A DNA stretch of 64,000 nucleotides from Motacilla alba alba (lineage: Eukaryota > Chordata > Aves > Passeriformes > Motacillidae), in assembly GCF_015832195.1 (NCBI RefSeq), contig NC_052017.1, positions 107,854,929-107,918,928 of the forward strand, in the 5' to 3' direction. Below, in pieces: positions 13,101 through 24,900 of the stretch. The notes under the pieces were generated by a model. It ran no database searches, was not told the DNA's origin, and saw only the letters and a program-made list of their open reading frames with translations. Position numbers and translations under genes: made by a program. Each line of letters begins with the position of its first letter. The first letter of the stretch is position 1.

Positions 13101-15900
13101 TGTTAAATATTAAGACATGTATTTAACTTACTTCTTTTCAAATTATCTCTATAAAGACTTATAGGAAAGAAGCATCAATTTAATAGTCTTTTTAGACTGT
13201 TAAATAGGATAATGGCTGTCCTTCCAAAAGAAAAGAACAGAAATTAGTTGGAGCTTTCTGAAGGAGTAATTTCTTTTTCAGTCCCACTTCCCTGAAAAGC
13301 AGAAAAGGACAAAAAATACTCATAAGGAAGGACAAATATGCTTTTCATGGTGCTTACTTCACTTGCAGTTTATCTGTTAAAAAGAAACAAAAAAACCCCA
13401 AAAACCAAAGCAACAACATTTTAACAACAGGTTAAAAAACCCAGCAAGATGGGAGAAACAAAATAAGAAGGGGAAGGAAATGTAGAAATAGTCATTTTCC
13501 CTTAAAAAAATTAATCTCAAAAGCAAACGAACCTTTTGTTTCAGGAATCCAACTACTAGATTAAGCACATCCTTCCCCTATAAGGAGAAGGGTTACACAT
13601 TTAAGCTTCTGCTTTACCTGATCCTGGCAAAAGCCTTCATTTTATCAACCCTGCATCATAGATAAGTCCTTCATATTTAACAACTAATGCAGATTTTCTC
13701 AGAATGTCTCCTGTCAGAGTTTTTTCTATTTTAATAAATGAATACTCACTGAATCTTGAACTCTCACATCCTAATTAAGTGGCTCACATTATCTGTCAGC
13801 TACCTGTCCACCAAGATACACTATCTGTCTCTTTTTTATTGGGCTCAAGAGATACTTAACACAAATTAGAGAAATCTGTAAAGTGTAAGATCCTGATTCT
13901 GCAGACCCATGATGAGATTACACTCCAGGAATGTAAAATACCTGGCTTCAAAGGGACACTGGATTATGAAACTTGGTCTACTGTTTCCACGGTTGGTATA
14001 ATTCATTACAATGAACATTCCATAACTTACAAAGCACTGTCTCTGTCATCTTAAGACAACAAGCCTTACAAATCTCTCTTTCTGAACTCAGATGAGAGTT
14101 TTCATTAAATATTCTGATTTCAGTAAACCATCCCTTTCTAACCAGAAGTTTTGTGACTCATTTCACTGGCATCTGATTTACAGATTCGGTCAAGAGATAT
14201 TTTAGAATCACTAATGAAATCTCACACCTGCAGCTGTGTATTCCTGTAAATATGTGATAGAAGTAATCATGTGCATTACTGATTATCTGCCTCCACAACC
14301 TCCAGCAAAAACTTCAACTATAGTTCTGTAGCTTCAGGAATAAAGCGTCTCCATTTCTAAGAAGGCCCAGTTTATTTTATTATCAAGTGGTATTTTCAAA
14401 GCAAGATAAAAATCTACAACCCAAAAATAAAATCCCATCAGTTCCAAATGTTGTAGTTTTAAAGTAATATTTAGCAACAGGATGAACTGGATTCTGATAA
14501 CCTTGAGTGACAAAATCAACTTGCATTTGGGAACTTGCTTGTGGGATTCCTTAAGCAGCTCTACAGAGAGAAAATTATTATGAAAGATTGGAAGAATATT
14601 GAGTTTTTAGGAGCAGAAGAACATGCAGATTATTTTCGGGGGGGATAAAGACCTGTCGAAAGTATTGGAGAAAGAAAATGTGAGAGAGCAGAATTAATGG
14701 ATAGATGACTGACAGGCATGAATGAACAGCATTTCAGATTAAAAAAGAAAACTTTATATGAAAGAAAAATTTCACCTTGCTTTATTCACATGCTAAATGT
14801 ATCATTAATTGCTTTTCTATAAACAATATTGAAGAACAAGTAGGGTAAAGTATCAAATATTCCAAATCACTTTTAGTTTTGAAATATAAATTGATGATTC
14901 AGAGATGCTTTCCATGATGCATCATGAAAGTGGTTAGTGCTGTGAAGAAGGTTCTGCAAAACTGAAGATGTAAGTGGTAATCTCTGGGGTTTTCTTCTTT
15001 CTGCATGAATATTGACTTTTTATTTCCATACTACAAATTGAAGGTATTTTGGGAAATGTGGTATAGAAAGGATGGTCATTAGATCTCTTGTGACCATACG
15101 TCTGTAAAATACTTGCATCTATGTGGGGTCATAAAGTTTGAGTTGAGAGGAAAAGGGGATTAGACTGGGATGAGTTGCAAAGAATTTTGTCAGGGAACTT
15201 GAGAAACTTTTAAGCAATTTGATCAAAATATGCATCCAGAATGATCTTGGTGAATAAAGCACAAAGGTGATATTCTTCTTCTGGGAGATAATTTTTTTGC
15301 TCTTTCTAGAAAATTTGGTAGAGCACCTCTTTTGGTTCTTCTACCCCAAGCAAAAAGAAAAATTACCTTCAGGAAAGCCAAGTACTTTTGAATTCTTTCA
15401 AATTAACTTTTAAATGAATATGTCCTAAAGCTGCCAAATTAAGAAAATTAAAGATTGGATTAAGCAGAGAATGTTGAAAGATGTTCACAGCTCTAACAGC
15501 AATAATAAGGACTACTATGCTCTAAGGGACCAACTCCTTACCTTGGGGGAGATAAACATGGTGCTTCAAGGGGACACCAGCAGGTTTTAGTGATTTAAAA
15601 GAGGGGTGAAGTATTTTCATATTAATTACATTGGAGCCTTTGTTTCCTTTTTTAATCCTAGAGTGGGGGCTGACTGTATGTTCTGACTAAAAAGCCCATC
15701 AAAAGATGAGACAGTGGGGAATTACTGACCATGTAAAGCAGCAATTCCTAAATGTTTCTGTAAGAACCTATTGCTTACCCACTGAGAGCTGCAGCACAAT
15801 TACTTGTACTCCCAAGACAGACCTTGTAAAACTTGAAGGCAGCTCTGAAATCTGTCTCATTATGTGTTATTTTCAGACACAGGACTGGATTTGGAAATTA
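10121..15900. other. AT-rich non-coding DNA, nothing assigned
   Basis: No coding or repeat family is recognised. There is an A/C-rich low-complexity patch at 13,378-13,446 and several T-runs near 12,900-12,990. The short ORFs (61-79 codons) have no recognisable motifs. The frame at 15,706-15,945 lies just upstream of the CR1 relic but does not resemble CR1 ORF1. Confidence 0.5.
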
Positions 15901-15904
15901 TATA

Positions 15905-17990
15905 GAAATAACAGGTTTAGTGAATCCTGGGAGGAGCTGCTTTGACTAAGTGCACATGGCACAAGCAAAAGCCAGGAGAACTTGGAAACCACTATTCAGC
16001 AGGAAAACAGTGATATAGTTGCCATCATGAGAACTTTAGCTGACTTACACAATTGCTGCAATGGATGGCTATAAACTCTCCAGAAGGAGTAGGCAAGAAA
16101 AGAGGGTCTTGATTGTCTGGATCTGAGTGATGGCGATGATATGGTTGGGTGTTCATGAATAAAAATGAAGGAAAAGGCCAACAAGGCAGGTATCATGGTG
16201 AGAATCTGTTATAAATTACTCCCTCAGGATGAAGAGGCAGACAAAATATTCTAAAACAATCTGGGAGAAGTCTCACATTCACTAATTCTTGTTCTTGTGG
16301 GGTACTTCAATTTGCCAAGATGCCTGCTGCAAACGCAATACAGTAGAAAGGAAAGAGTCTAGGAGGTTTCTGTAGTGTTATAAAGAGATGTTTCTGGCAC
16401 AGATGTTGATTGTTCCCCACTGAATCTATTATTTTCAAACAGAAGAGGACTTAAGGGCTGGAGGCCAACTTGGGCACAGCATGATAGATTTGATGTCAGA
16501 GAAGTAAGGAGTGGGGATCAGAAGATCTGTTACCTTGATATTCCAGAGAGCAGCCTTTGACCTTTTTAGGAGACTGTCTGACAGGACCCTTGACAGACAT
16601 TTCTGAAGGTGAAAGGAGTCCAAGCTGGACGTTCTTCAAAAAAGAACTGTTAAAAGTGCATCCACGCCATCCCCATGTACCAAAAGTCAAACAAGTGGGG
16701 AAGAGCACTGGCCAGGCTGAAAGGAGAATTTGGTTGGAATTCAAGAAAACAGAGAGAATTTGTGGCCTTTGGAAGAAGCTGTAGGCAATTCAGGAGGACT
16801 ACATGGATATTGTGAGGTTATGCAAGGAGAAAATCAAATAGGCCAAAGCCCAACTATAACTTAATCTGGCTGCTGCCTTAAAAGAAAATAAGAAGTGTTT
16901 CTATAAATTCATTAGCAATAAAAGGAGGGCTAAGGAATAACTCCATCTTTTATTGGATGTGGGGGGAAAAGGATGAGAAAAGGACAACATACTTAATGCC
17001 ATCTTTGATCAGTGTTTATTGGACAAACCAACTATTCTCAGAATACCTAGTCCCTGAGCTGGAAGACAACGACAGGGAGCAGAGTGAAGTCCTGATAATC
17101 CAAGTGGAAATAGTCAGATACCTGCTACACCACTGAGAGAGGCACAAGTATATGAGGCCGAATGGGATTCACTTAAGAGAACTGAGGAAGCTGGAAGTAT
17201 TCACTGAGCCACTCTCTATCCTTTTTCAGCAGTCCTGGATGACCAGGGAGGGGCCAGTTGACTGGAGATTAGCAAATGTGACAACTCTTTGGTGGCTGCT
17301 CACAAGCGGTGTTTCCCTGGGCTTATTATTGAGTTTTGTCTAATATCTTTATCAATGATGTGGATGAGGCAATTGAGCACACACTGTCAGTTTGCAGACA
17401 ACTCTGTGTTTGGCAGGAAAGTCAGTCTAAAGAAAGATCTGCAGAGACTGCTGGAAAGGCTGGATTGATGGTCCAAGGCCAATTGTATGACACTGAAAAA
17501 GGCAAACTGCTGGATCTTGCACATGAGTCACAACAACCCCAGGGAGCTCCACAGGCTGGAGCAGAGTGTCTGGAAAGCTGCCGAATAGAAAAGGTTGAGG
17601 GCTTTCTGGTCAACAGCATCTGAACATGAGCCAGTGTGTGTCCAAGGGGCCAAGAAAGTCAATGGCATCCTGGCCTGTATCTGAAATAGTGTGGCCAGCA
17701 GGTTTTGGGAAAAGATCATCTTTCTCTATTTGGCACTTGTGAGGCCACAGCTTGAATCGTGTGCTCAGTTCTGTGTCCCTCACTGCAAGACAGACATTGG
17801 TGTACTGGAGCATGCCCAGAGAATGGCAGTGGAGATGGTGAAGGGTCTGGAGCACAAATCCTGTGAGGAGTGGCTGGGGAAGCTGTGGTTGTTTAACCTG
17901 GAGAAAAGAATGCTTAGGCCAAATCCATGGGAAATCAAAAGCCAATCCCACTTGCTGCAGAAAGTGTGTTTGTCAATGATGAAGGTAAAA
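15905..17990 (+). mobile_element. CR1 LINE ORF2 relic, endonuclease to RT C-terminus with RT core deleted
   Basis: This is a decayed plus-strand CR1 element. The translation, broken by frameshifts and stops, follows ORF2 of CR1 in order. First come endonuclease pieces (TIQQENSDIVAI at about 15,991, a DGYKL-like stretch at about 16,063, then a VLVGYFNLP stretch at about 16,290). Next is the linker with WTFFKKELLK (about 16,628) and FYKFISNKRRAKE-like sequence (about 16,900). Then comes the RT start with a PNGIH motif (about 17,160) and DWRLANVT (about 17,258). At about 17,290-17,300 the sequence jumps to TSGV and FINDVDEAIEHTLS, so the RT fingers and palm between are missing. The catalytic FADD reads FADN at 17,391-17,402. 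The C-terminal part with [11 protein letters not shown] and VKGLEHKS follows to about 17,920. The 3' UTR and terminal octamers are absent. The element cannot be active. Confidence 0.9.
17336..17623 (+). pseudogene. CR1 reverse transcriptase, post-deletion segment
   Basis: This open stretch is the CR1 RT region just after the internal deletion. It holds the NIFINDVDEAIEHTLS segment that precedes the catalytic loop in CR1. The next residues run out of the CR1 frame, and the FADN version of the FADD loop is read in another frame. Further along, an AECLESCRIEK stretch corresponds to the CR1 thumb region. It is part of the dead element, not a gene of its own. The start codon is arbitrary. Confidence 0.75.
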
Positions 17991-18029
17991 AACCAAAACA
18001 ACAGAGATGAGAAGCTAACTGAGCTGTGA
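17691..18029 (+). pseudogene. CR1 ORF2 C-terminal segment
   Basis: This 112-codon frame carries the conserved CR1 ORF2 C-terminal pattern. It shows [16 protein letters not shown], then a VLEHAQRMA helix, [12 protein letters not shown], and [11 protein letters not shown] by about residue 70. After about 17,925 the CR1 similarity stops and the remaining codons are flanking sequence. The upstream methionine is not the native start. The native frame continues from the preceding segment across a stop. Confidence 0.8.
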
Positions 18030-19210
18030 GGGCGCAAATTAAAATTAGTATCATTAAGATGCTTCTGTTAGTTTTTGTTTCTGCAGGTTATGGACTTCAA
18101 ATTTACAGGTGATTATCTCTTTCCAGTGATGGATCTCCTAGGCAGGGGCAGAGTCAAGTTTCCATTCTTCAAATACTATCTAGGATCTGTATTTCAGTGG
18201 ATAGTTGTCAAATAATACCTTCATACACATATAGGAGTAAATAACTGCAGTTTGTTGTGGGTTTTTTTAATTTATTAATCTTTTAAAACAACTGATACAG
18301 ATTAAATTGATCTGTACCATCTCCAGAAACATAAACAAGGGCTGCTTGCAAGAACAGTAGGAATATGTTATGTGTAATTACTTTACTTGAACAGTAAATC
18401 TGAAAGGTAATGTTGGCAAAAAGAGCCCTGCAAGGGAGGTTATGGTCTATGCGAAGTGTTGCTTAAGGAGTTAGAGAGATGTCAGGGATTACTGGGAGTT
18501 TTAAATTGGGGAAAGAGTGGTGAATGATTTTGAACCTCAGGGATAATTTTTCTTTCATTAAACACACAGGTGCACTAATTTATTCTTGTCTCAATAAATA
18601 CAAAGTAGTAAAAATGAAATAGTAAAGTAATCTGAATTATATAAATAACAGCGACTGCAAGGAACTGTCAAAGTTTTGGAGGCACATGTTGTCCCTTTGA
18701 TAGTGTTTCTTAAACTTTCTTGATCTGACACACCTATTTTTGCCACAAAAAATAAATAGCTATGCTGAAGTACTGAAGCTCCTACACCCTGTTGTTGCCT
18801 GACTGGTGTGATGCACAACTGGTACCATCACAAACAAGTACTCATTTGCCAGAAAAAGATAGCTTTACTGAAGGTAGAAATGGCCCAGCTCTCAGAAGGA
18901 AAATCTGTGGGATACCTGTAACTCTATGGCTTCAAAGGTTATTTGACACAAACTAGCTGTTCTAATAAGAAAAGCACTCTGACCTTTTGAGTCAGATAGT
19001 ACATCCAGGTTGCAGAGAACAGGATAGCCAAACAAGACTGTCAAGCATTGTCCTCTGAAATTTGATCTATATTGTTTCTTTACGTTACACAATGCTTGTT
19101 TTTTTTGTTGTTGTTTTTTTTTTTAACTCTTATGATTAAGAGGCAAGCATAGAAAAATTTCCAGCTGAAAGGTTTGCCACAAGCTAAAGCAATGGCTTAT
19201 CTTGATAGGA
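17991..19210. other. non-coding, nothing assigned
   Basis: AT-rich, with short frames only and a poly-T patch near 19,098-19,125. No repeat family is recognised. Confidence 0.5.
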
Positions 19211-19285
19211 ATATTTGGTGTGAGGTTTTTGTTGGGTTTTTGTGTGGGTTTTGGTTTTCTTTTTTTTTTTTGTTGATATTTTTCC
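19211..19285 (+). repeat. T/G-rich low-complexity tract
   Basis: Runs of T broken by G, GG and GGG (for example gttgggtttttgtgtggg) and ending in a T run at 19,259-19,271. It is one of several strand-asymmetric G/T or A/C tracts in the window. Confidence 0.85.
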
Positions 19286-19642
19286 TCATGGGACACTGTT
19301 TATGCCTGCATTCCAGCAACTAGAGATGTCCAGAATCCTTATTCTCTTCATCTGGAATCATGATACTTGATTACACATGAATATTTTAAATGAGTCTGCT
19401 AAACAAGAGGCAGAGTAAAACATTAACTTCATATTTGTCTAAAAAATTACTTCTTTTGCCCCAGATTCTCATAGTTACCCAGGCCTGCCTTCCAATTTCA
19501 GGGAGATAGAGTATTAATTTTGGCAAATTCACGTCAATTAGCATAGATTTTCTGATATTTCTCATTAAGGACTGCTATCTCACTTGAGACTGAAATGCTT
19601 CATTTGAGGTGTCTTGCTTTAAAAATTTCTGTCCAACCCCAT

Positions 19643-19687
19643 GCATTTATTCCTGAAACCTTAAGCATTTATTCCTGAAACCTTAAG
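19643..19687 (+). repeat. 22-bp perfect tandem duplication
   Basis: Two identical 22-bp units, 19,643-19,664 and 19,665-19,686, contain catttattcctgaaacctt. There is no mismatch between copies, so the duplication is recent or constrained. Confidence 0.95.
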
Positions 19688-19814
19688 AATTCCTGACCTA
19701 AGTATCTTAAGATACTCCTTTAGGTGGATGGAAAGTGACATCCTAGAAGCAAAGTTTTGAAAAAAATTGTTATTCTTCATTAATACATTAAATGACACAA
19801 TTGAGGTATATTGG

Positions 19815-19866
19815 TATTTTTTTCTTTACTTTTCTTTGTTTTTTTTTTTTTTTCTTTTTTCTTTTA
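19815..19866 (+). repeat. T-rich low-complexity tract
   Basis: Nearly pure pyrimidine sequence including a T15 run at about 19,839-19,853. No adjacent retroelement body was recognised, so it is not clearly a poly(A) tail. Confidence 0.85.
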
Positions 19867-21799
19867 ATAAGAGGAGGATGGCAAATATAAAGGAATGGAA
19901 TCAATTTGTTCTAAGTTGTATTTAAAGACAAACTGAAAAAAGAAATTACAGAAAAAAATGCAAGACTTTTGCCAGAAGCAGTTTCATACCTCATGGAAAA
20001 TTACAGATGTAAACAGAGTTCCTTCTGACACCTCTGAATATATCATAGAAGAGATTCTTGTAGATTTAAATAAGTTCAGAATCTGTTTTCTCATAATGTT
20101 GGATCCATTGTTATTGAAGACAGCAATCTAATAGGGTATGAACTATTATTAATTAGAATGGTAAATGTTGCCTTCTATAGTATTCCATGTAACATGAAAT
20201 TAGTTTTGTTGAAATGCATGCATACAAGATTTTATTCTGTTATACCTGCTCTGAAGTCAATGAATTTCCTTCAGCTAAGAGCTAGAGTTTTGTAAAATAG
20301 CTTTCATTAAAAGATATGGTGTCTCATATTTCCTCCTGTCTTTAGAGTGTAATGAGATTTCCATTTTGTCTTGCTTGGTCTTTTCTTTTCTCTGACTTGT
20401 GTTCTGTTTGGATAAACTTGTTTTCTCTTTTAAAATTCAGTAGAAGTCTGGATTTATTACTCCTGCATGTCTGATATTCATTTTCACTTTTTACTTATGC
20501 ATCTTTCTCAGTACTAAAATATACCTTTATTTCCTCTCAACAAATGTCAATTTTCAGATGACCTGGTACTGATCTAAAAATCTTTCCTTAGAAATTGTGT
20601 GTATCACATTGTTAAGGTAAGCCACCCAAATATATTGGAAAGCAAAATCAGCTGAGAATCCTTTCTAACCGTTACAGCTTCTTGCTTACTTATATATATA
20701 TACAAGTACATACATTTCTTCTTCTCAACACTTTTCCTTCATTGTACAATTTGATAGAAAGTTTCCATGACACTTTCCTTTATAAACAATTATTTCTATT
20801 GGCAAGTGATCTAAAAAGAATTACTTGAAAACATACTAGGTAGTTTTATTTTAATATAACATTAAATTTTGACTTTTTTATTACTCTGCACTGTTTACAT
20901 TAATAAAATAATTCAAATACATGAGAACTCTAAAGTAGTGCTTTGAAATCAAAGGCAATATATCTATACAATATTTATTCTAAAATACAGTGATTTTTTT
21001 ATTCTAAAAGTTAATGCACAATTCACCTGTTTTCTAAATCTTCAGTATACATAGACAGGTATTTGTAAAGCACAATCTTTCCCTTTATTCTTCTCAATAA
21101 ATCAAAGGAGGCACTGGGACAAATGCAAATAGGGAATGGTCATTATCCATATGATAAAACACATACGATCTATTTTTCTTTCCCTTAAAATCTGAGTCTA
21201 TTTGATCTCAGTAAAGACATTCTAAACTATTTTGGAATAGAGGTTGCTCAATAAGGTATCATATTCATTCTGAAAATCAGGAAATTTCAAGATAATAAAC
21301 TTCAACCAAGATAGTGCTTTTTATTTAAGTCTTTCCAAAGTGCTTGAAGGATCTTTTAAGGGCAGGAAGAAGGCTTCCTAATTTTTAGTGCATCTTACTG
21401 ATGCTGATATTGGAATTTGGTTGTTTCCATCAATACCTGCTCTCTTTTACAACTGGTTGAGAAGACTTAGTTGGGGATTTCTAAGGCAGAAGAGAATTGC
21501 TACTTTAGGATATCCTGTCAGGTTTTGTGTGGCTGTTCATTCATAATTATGTACTTTTTTGGGAAAAATTTTGTGAGGTCTTAAGTTTAAGATTTCTATC
21601 CCAGTTAAATATGAGTGCAGAATACAAAAAAAAAGTATAGATATGATTTACAGCTATGTTTACATGATACAGATAAAGATCAAGAGTTTATAAAATTAAT
21701 ATCATTAGATGAAAAGATATGTAATAATGTCACTTAATGTTGATTTTCTTGCATGACAAATATCAAGGGAAAATTTTAAAAGGATTATAGTTAATAAGT
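19867..21799. other. AT-rich non-coding DNA, nothing assigned
   Basis: No gene or element seen. A short (TA) run lies at 20,691-20,702. Confidence 0.5.
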
Positions 21800-21935
21800 T
21801 ACTTAATCTTCTATTAATATATATGCTCTCTATAGATATATTTAACACATATATTTTTAAATATATATATACACATATATAGATATATAAAATATATATT
21901 TTTATATACACACAATATATATAAATTATATAATG
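21800..21935. repeat. TA-rich dinucleotide region (imperfect microsatellite)
   Basis: About 135 bp dominated by alternating T/A with occasional CA and GA steps (tatata, acacatatat, atatacacac). It is self-complementary and could extrude hairpins. The minus-strand frame across it (Ile/Tyr-rich) is an artefact of the repeat. Confidence 0.9.
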
Positions 21936-24900
21936 GTAAGTTACTTAACAGTAACTTAAATTACTTTAATATATTACAACTGTGTAAGCCAGAAGTTTGA
22001 TAATGTTTTGAGAAGATATTTTCTTATCAGTTAAGATAGAAATTAAATGCTAGCACCCTAAAATAAACTGAAAAACCAGTAAATAAAGATTAGAAATAAA
22101 TTCTGATAATTAATTACAAGAGAAAATTTAAAACTGGAGAGTTTAACAATTCATGATCATGCCTTAACTTTTATGGATAATTCATTCTTATTATAAAAAA
22201 TAAGAAAACCATAATAATAAACCTTAATATTTTTGATCATATTATGCTTTGAAAATATCTTAAGCTAACTAGTACTCTTACAATGTTGAAGAGTTACATA
22301 TCACAAAACTTAACCAAAAAAACTTTTCCATTCCAAAGAAGTTATTTTACAGTTACTTTTACAGAACACTGCACAGAGCAGAGACATAGCAATTTTTATT
22401 TTAAAAATATATTCAACATTACCTATTACATTGAAAGAAATGTAAATGCTTCTTCCTTCAGGAGATAAGCTAACATTTAGGTACAGGCTTGAGGGCAAAA
22501 TGGTCATGTGGGGAAAGAATGGTCTCATATGTCCCTATCACTTGCTAATCTCTTTACATCTTCACTGGAAGCATTTGGCACAAGACCAGGAAGATCTGCA
22601 GAGAACCACATTGGACTCCAGAGCAAAGAATATGTTTGAGTTTTATAGCCCTTTTATGATGTCATTTTCACTCTTCCACCCTCAAATAAAACCTTTGTGT
22701 AATTGGATATATCAGAATAACTCCTGTCTTCTACCCTATTCAGTGCTAGCTGTCTTTTGCATTTAAAGCCAAAAGGATGTCATTGTCATTGTGAGTTAGA
22801 TCCAGGCAGATGTTGTATACTGTAGTGTTTTCTAGTGCATGAGCATGTAACCCCCAGTAAACTAGAAAGATTTTCAAGGTTGTTGAACAATATCAGAATT
22901 GCAGCTATTATTAGCTTTCATATATTTCTGCAAAAAAATAGTGAAGCTGAGAAGCTCAGTTTAAGGAAAAAATAGCTCTATATTAGTCTAAATCTGTTCC
23001 TAACATGGTATTGAATTGAGATTTAAGCCCTCAAACCACAAATTTCTTTCTGATACATTTACTTCTTATAGGAGGCTACAGATGAAGAATGTTTACAAAA
23101 ATTCAAAAAATTGTTTAAGAAATCATGGTGAAAAATTCCACTGGCATTACTACAGGGGTGGCACTTCTGATTGTGATCCCCGACTATCGGTTTGCCATGG
23201 CTTGGGAAAGAAGACTACATCCCTTTTTTTTTTTCATTTGCTACAAAGCAACTTAGTCTTTTTTTGATATTTCAGTGATATTTACTGGCCAGTTCTGGCA
23301 GAATATTTTTGTTTTCTGACCAAAAAATGTAAGGAAAGTTACATTTACTTTGTTATGGAAAGCTGACCTGCAAAGCTTCTAAGTTGAATAAATGAAACTC
23401 AATTAACTGGAAATTTGCTGATATTAACAAATGTTTCATGAAAAGTATGTGTCATCAAAAAGATTAAAGGAGATAAAGCACAGGGAAGATAAATCATGTA
23501 GTAAAGTTAGGAAAGGAAAATGGAAGCTAATGAAATTTTGAAATTACAAATTGAGGCTGACTTTTGATATATGTTTAGTTTTTTCTATCAATGCAAATTT
23601 TAAATTCTGTTCAAGGGAAATAAGACTTAGGAATGTTCCATTTTTAACTTTCGAACAGAGCACTGATCATACTCAGTTGGCTTTTAAAAACCCATTATTT
23701 TGATTGACACATAAAGAATGATATTTAGCCAGAATATCCACTCCTGTGAATGTTTGGAACACTTTTCCTCCCATATTTGAAATCCTGTAGAATGAGATTA
23801 GCGTGATAAGAAGTCATCCATACAGTGATGCAGCAGTTCAAGGATCATCCCTTCCTCTGTCAGAGTCGTATATCAGAGTTGTATATCAAAGGTCGTGAGA
23901 TAATTGCATGTACCAGCAGCACACAGCATTCAGCCTCACTGGTCACAAAATCCTTCCTTGCTTGGAATTGAGTATTACCAAGCAGACATGGTGTTCAGGA
24001 CTTCTGCATAGCAGAAACTTCAGTGAAGTGTGGGCATCCATAGAAAATTAATTTAAAAATAAACCTGCTTCCAAAAAAGAAGAAAGGAAAGTGTGATCTT
24101 TTGTTGAAAAACTTTAAAAACTTAACTATGGATTCCTAGCTGGACAGCTACAAATTGTTCTCAACAGTTCAAAGCCTTGCTTAGTGTTCTTGTTAAAAGA
24201 GAAAAGGGTTTCCATTAGGTGCTCAAAAGGTATAGAAATAGATCATTAGGGTTCAGAATAGGGACTTTTTTTCCTCTGTATTGGCTGTAAAACTATCATC
24301 AGAAAGTGTAGACAATAATCTAAAATACTCTGCCTCTTCTCTTAATTAAGGTATGAGTGTTCATTCCAAAAACTCTTTCTTTCATTTTTTGCAAGCTGTT
24401 ATGTTTCTCATTAAATTTATTCATTGGGTTAAGTTGTGGAAAGCTCATAACTCTGTAGTTAGACTTCTGTTAAGAGAAATAATAAAAGACACAAATAACT
24501 GTACTTTAAAATATTGTTAAAGTTAGTATATGTAGAAGCATGCTCTTTCAACTGACATTTTTAGCCAAATGAAAATTTTCCACATGATGAACTTCCCTTA
24601 AGAAAAAATTGTTTTATGGAAGTCTTGCTAAAAATGATAATAGCTTTCTGTTGGTGAGTTTTTAATAGTCAATGTATACTTAAAGTGAATAAAATGAACA
24701 TGTGACAGAATGTGAAAACTGTAAAAGGACATGTGAATTTGATTTAAGCTCTTACTTAGGTATTAGTTTCCTCACTTATTTTTGGGTGATAACTATTGCC
24801 CCCTTCTGATATGAGTTAGAAATAGCCCTCATTTTCTCAGCATGTGGTAGCTCTCAAAACTTTAAGAAAATCTGTTGTGGCTTCTCCCTTTCTATCTGCA

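Noticed and set aside
17422..18037. Several minus-strand frames of 63-113 codons
   Set aside because: They are antisense shadows of the CR1 ORF2 relic, which is recognised on the plus strand.
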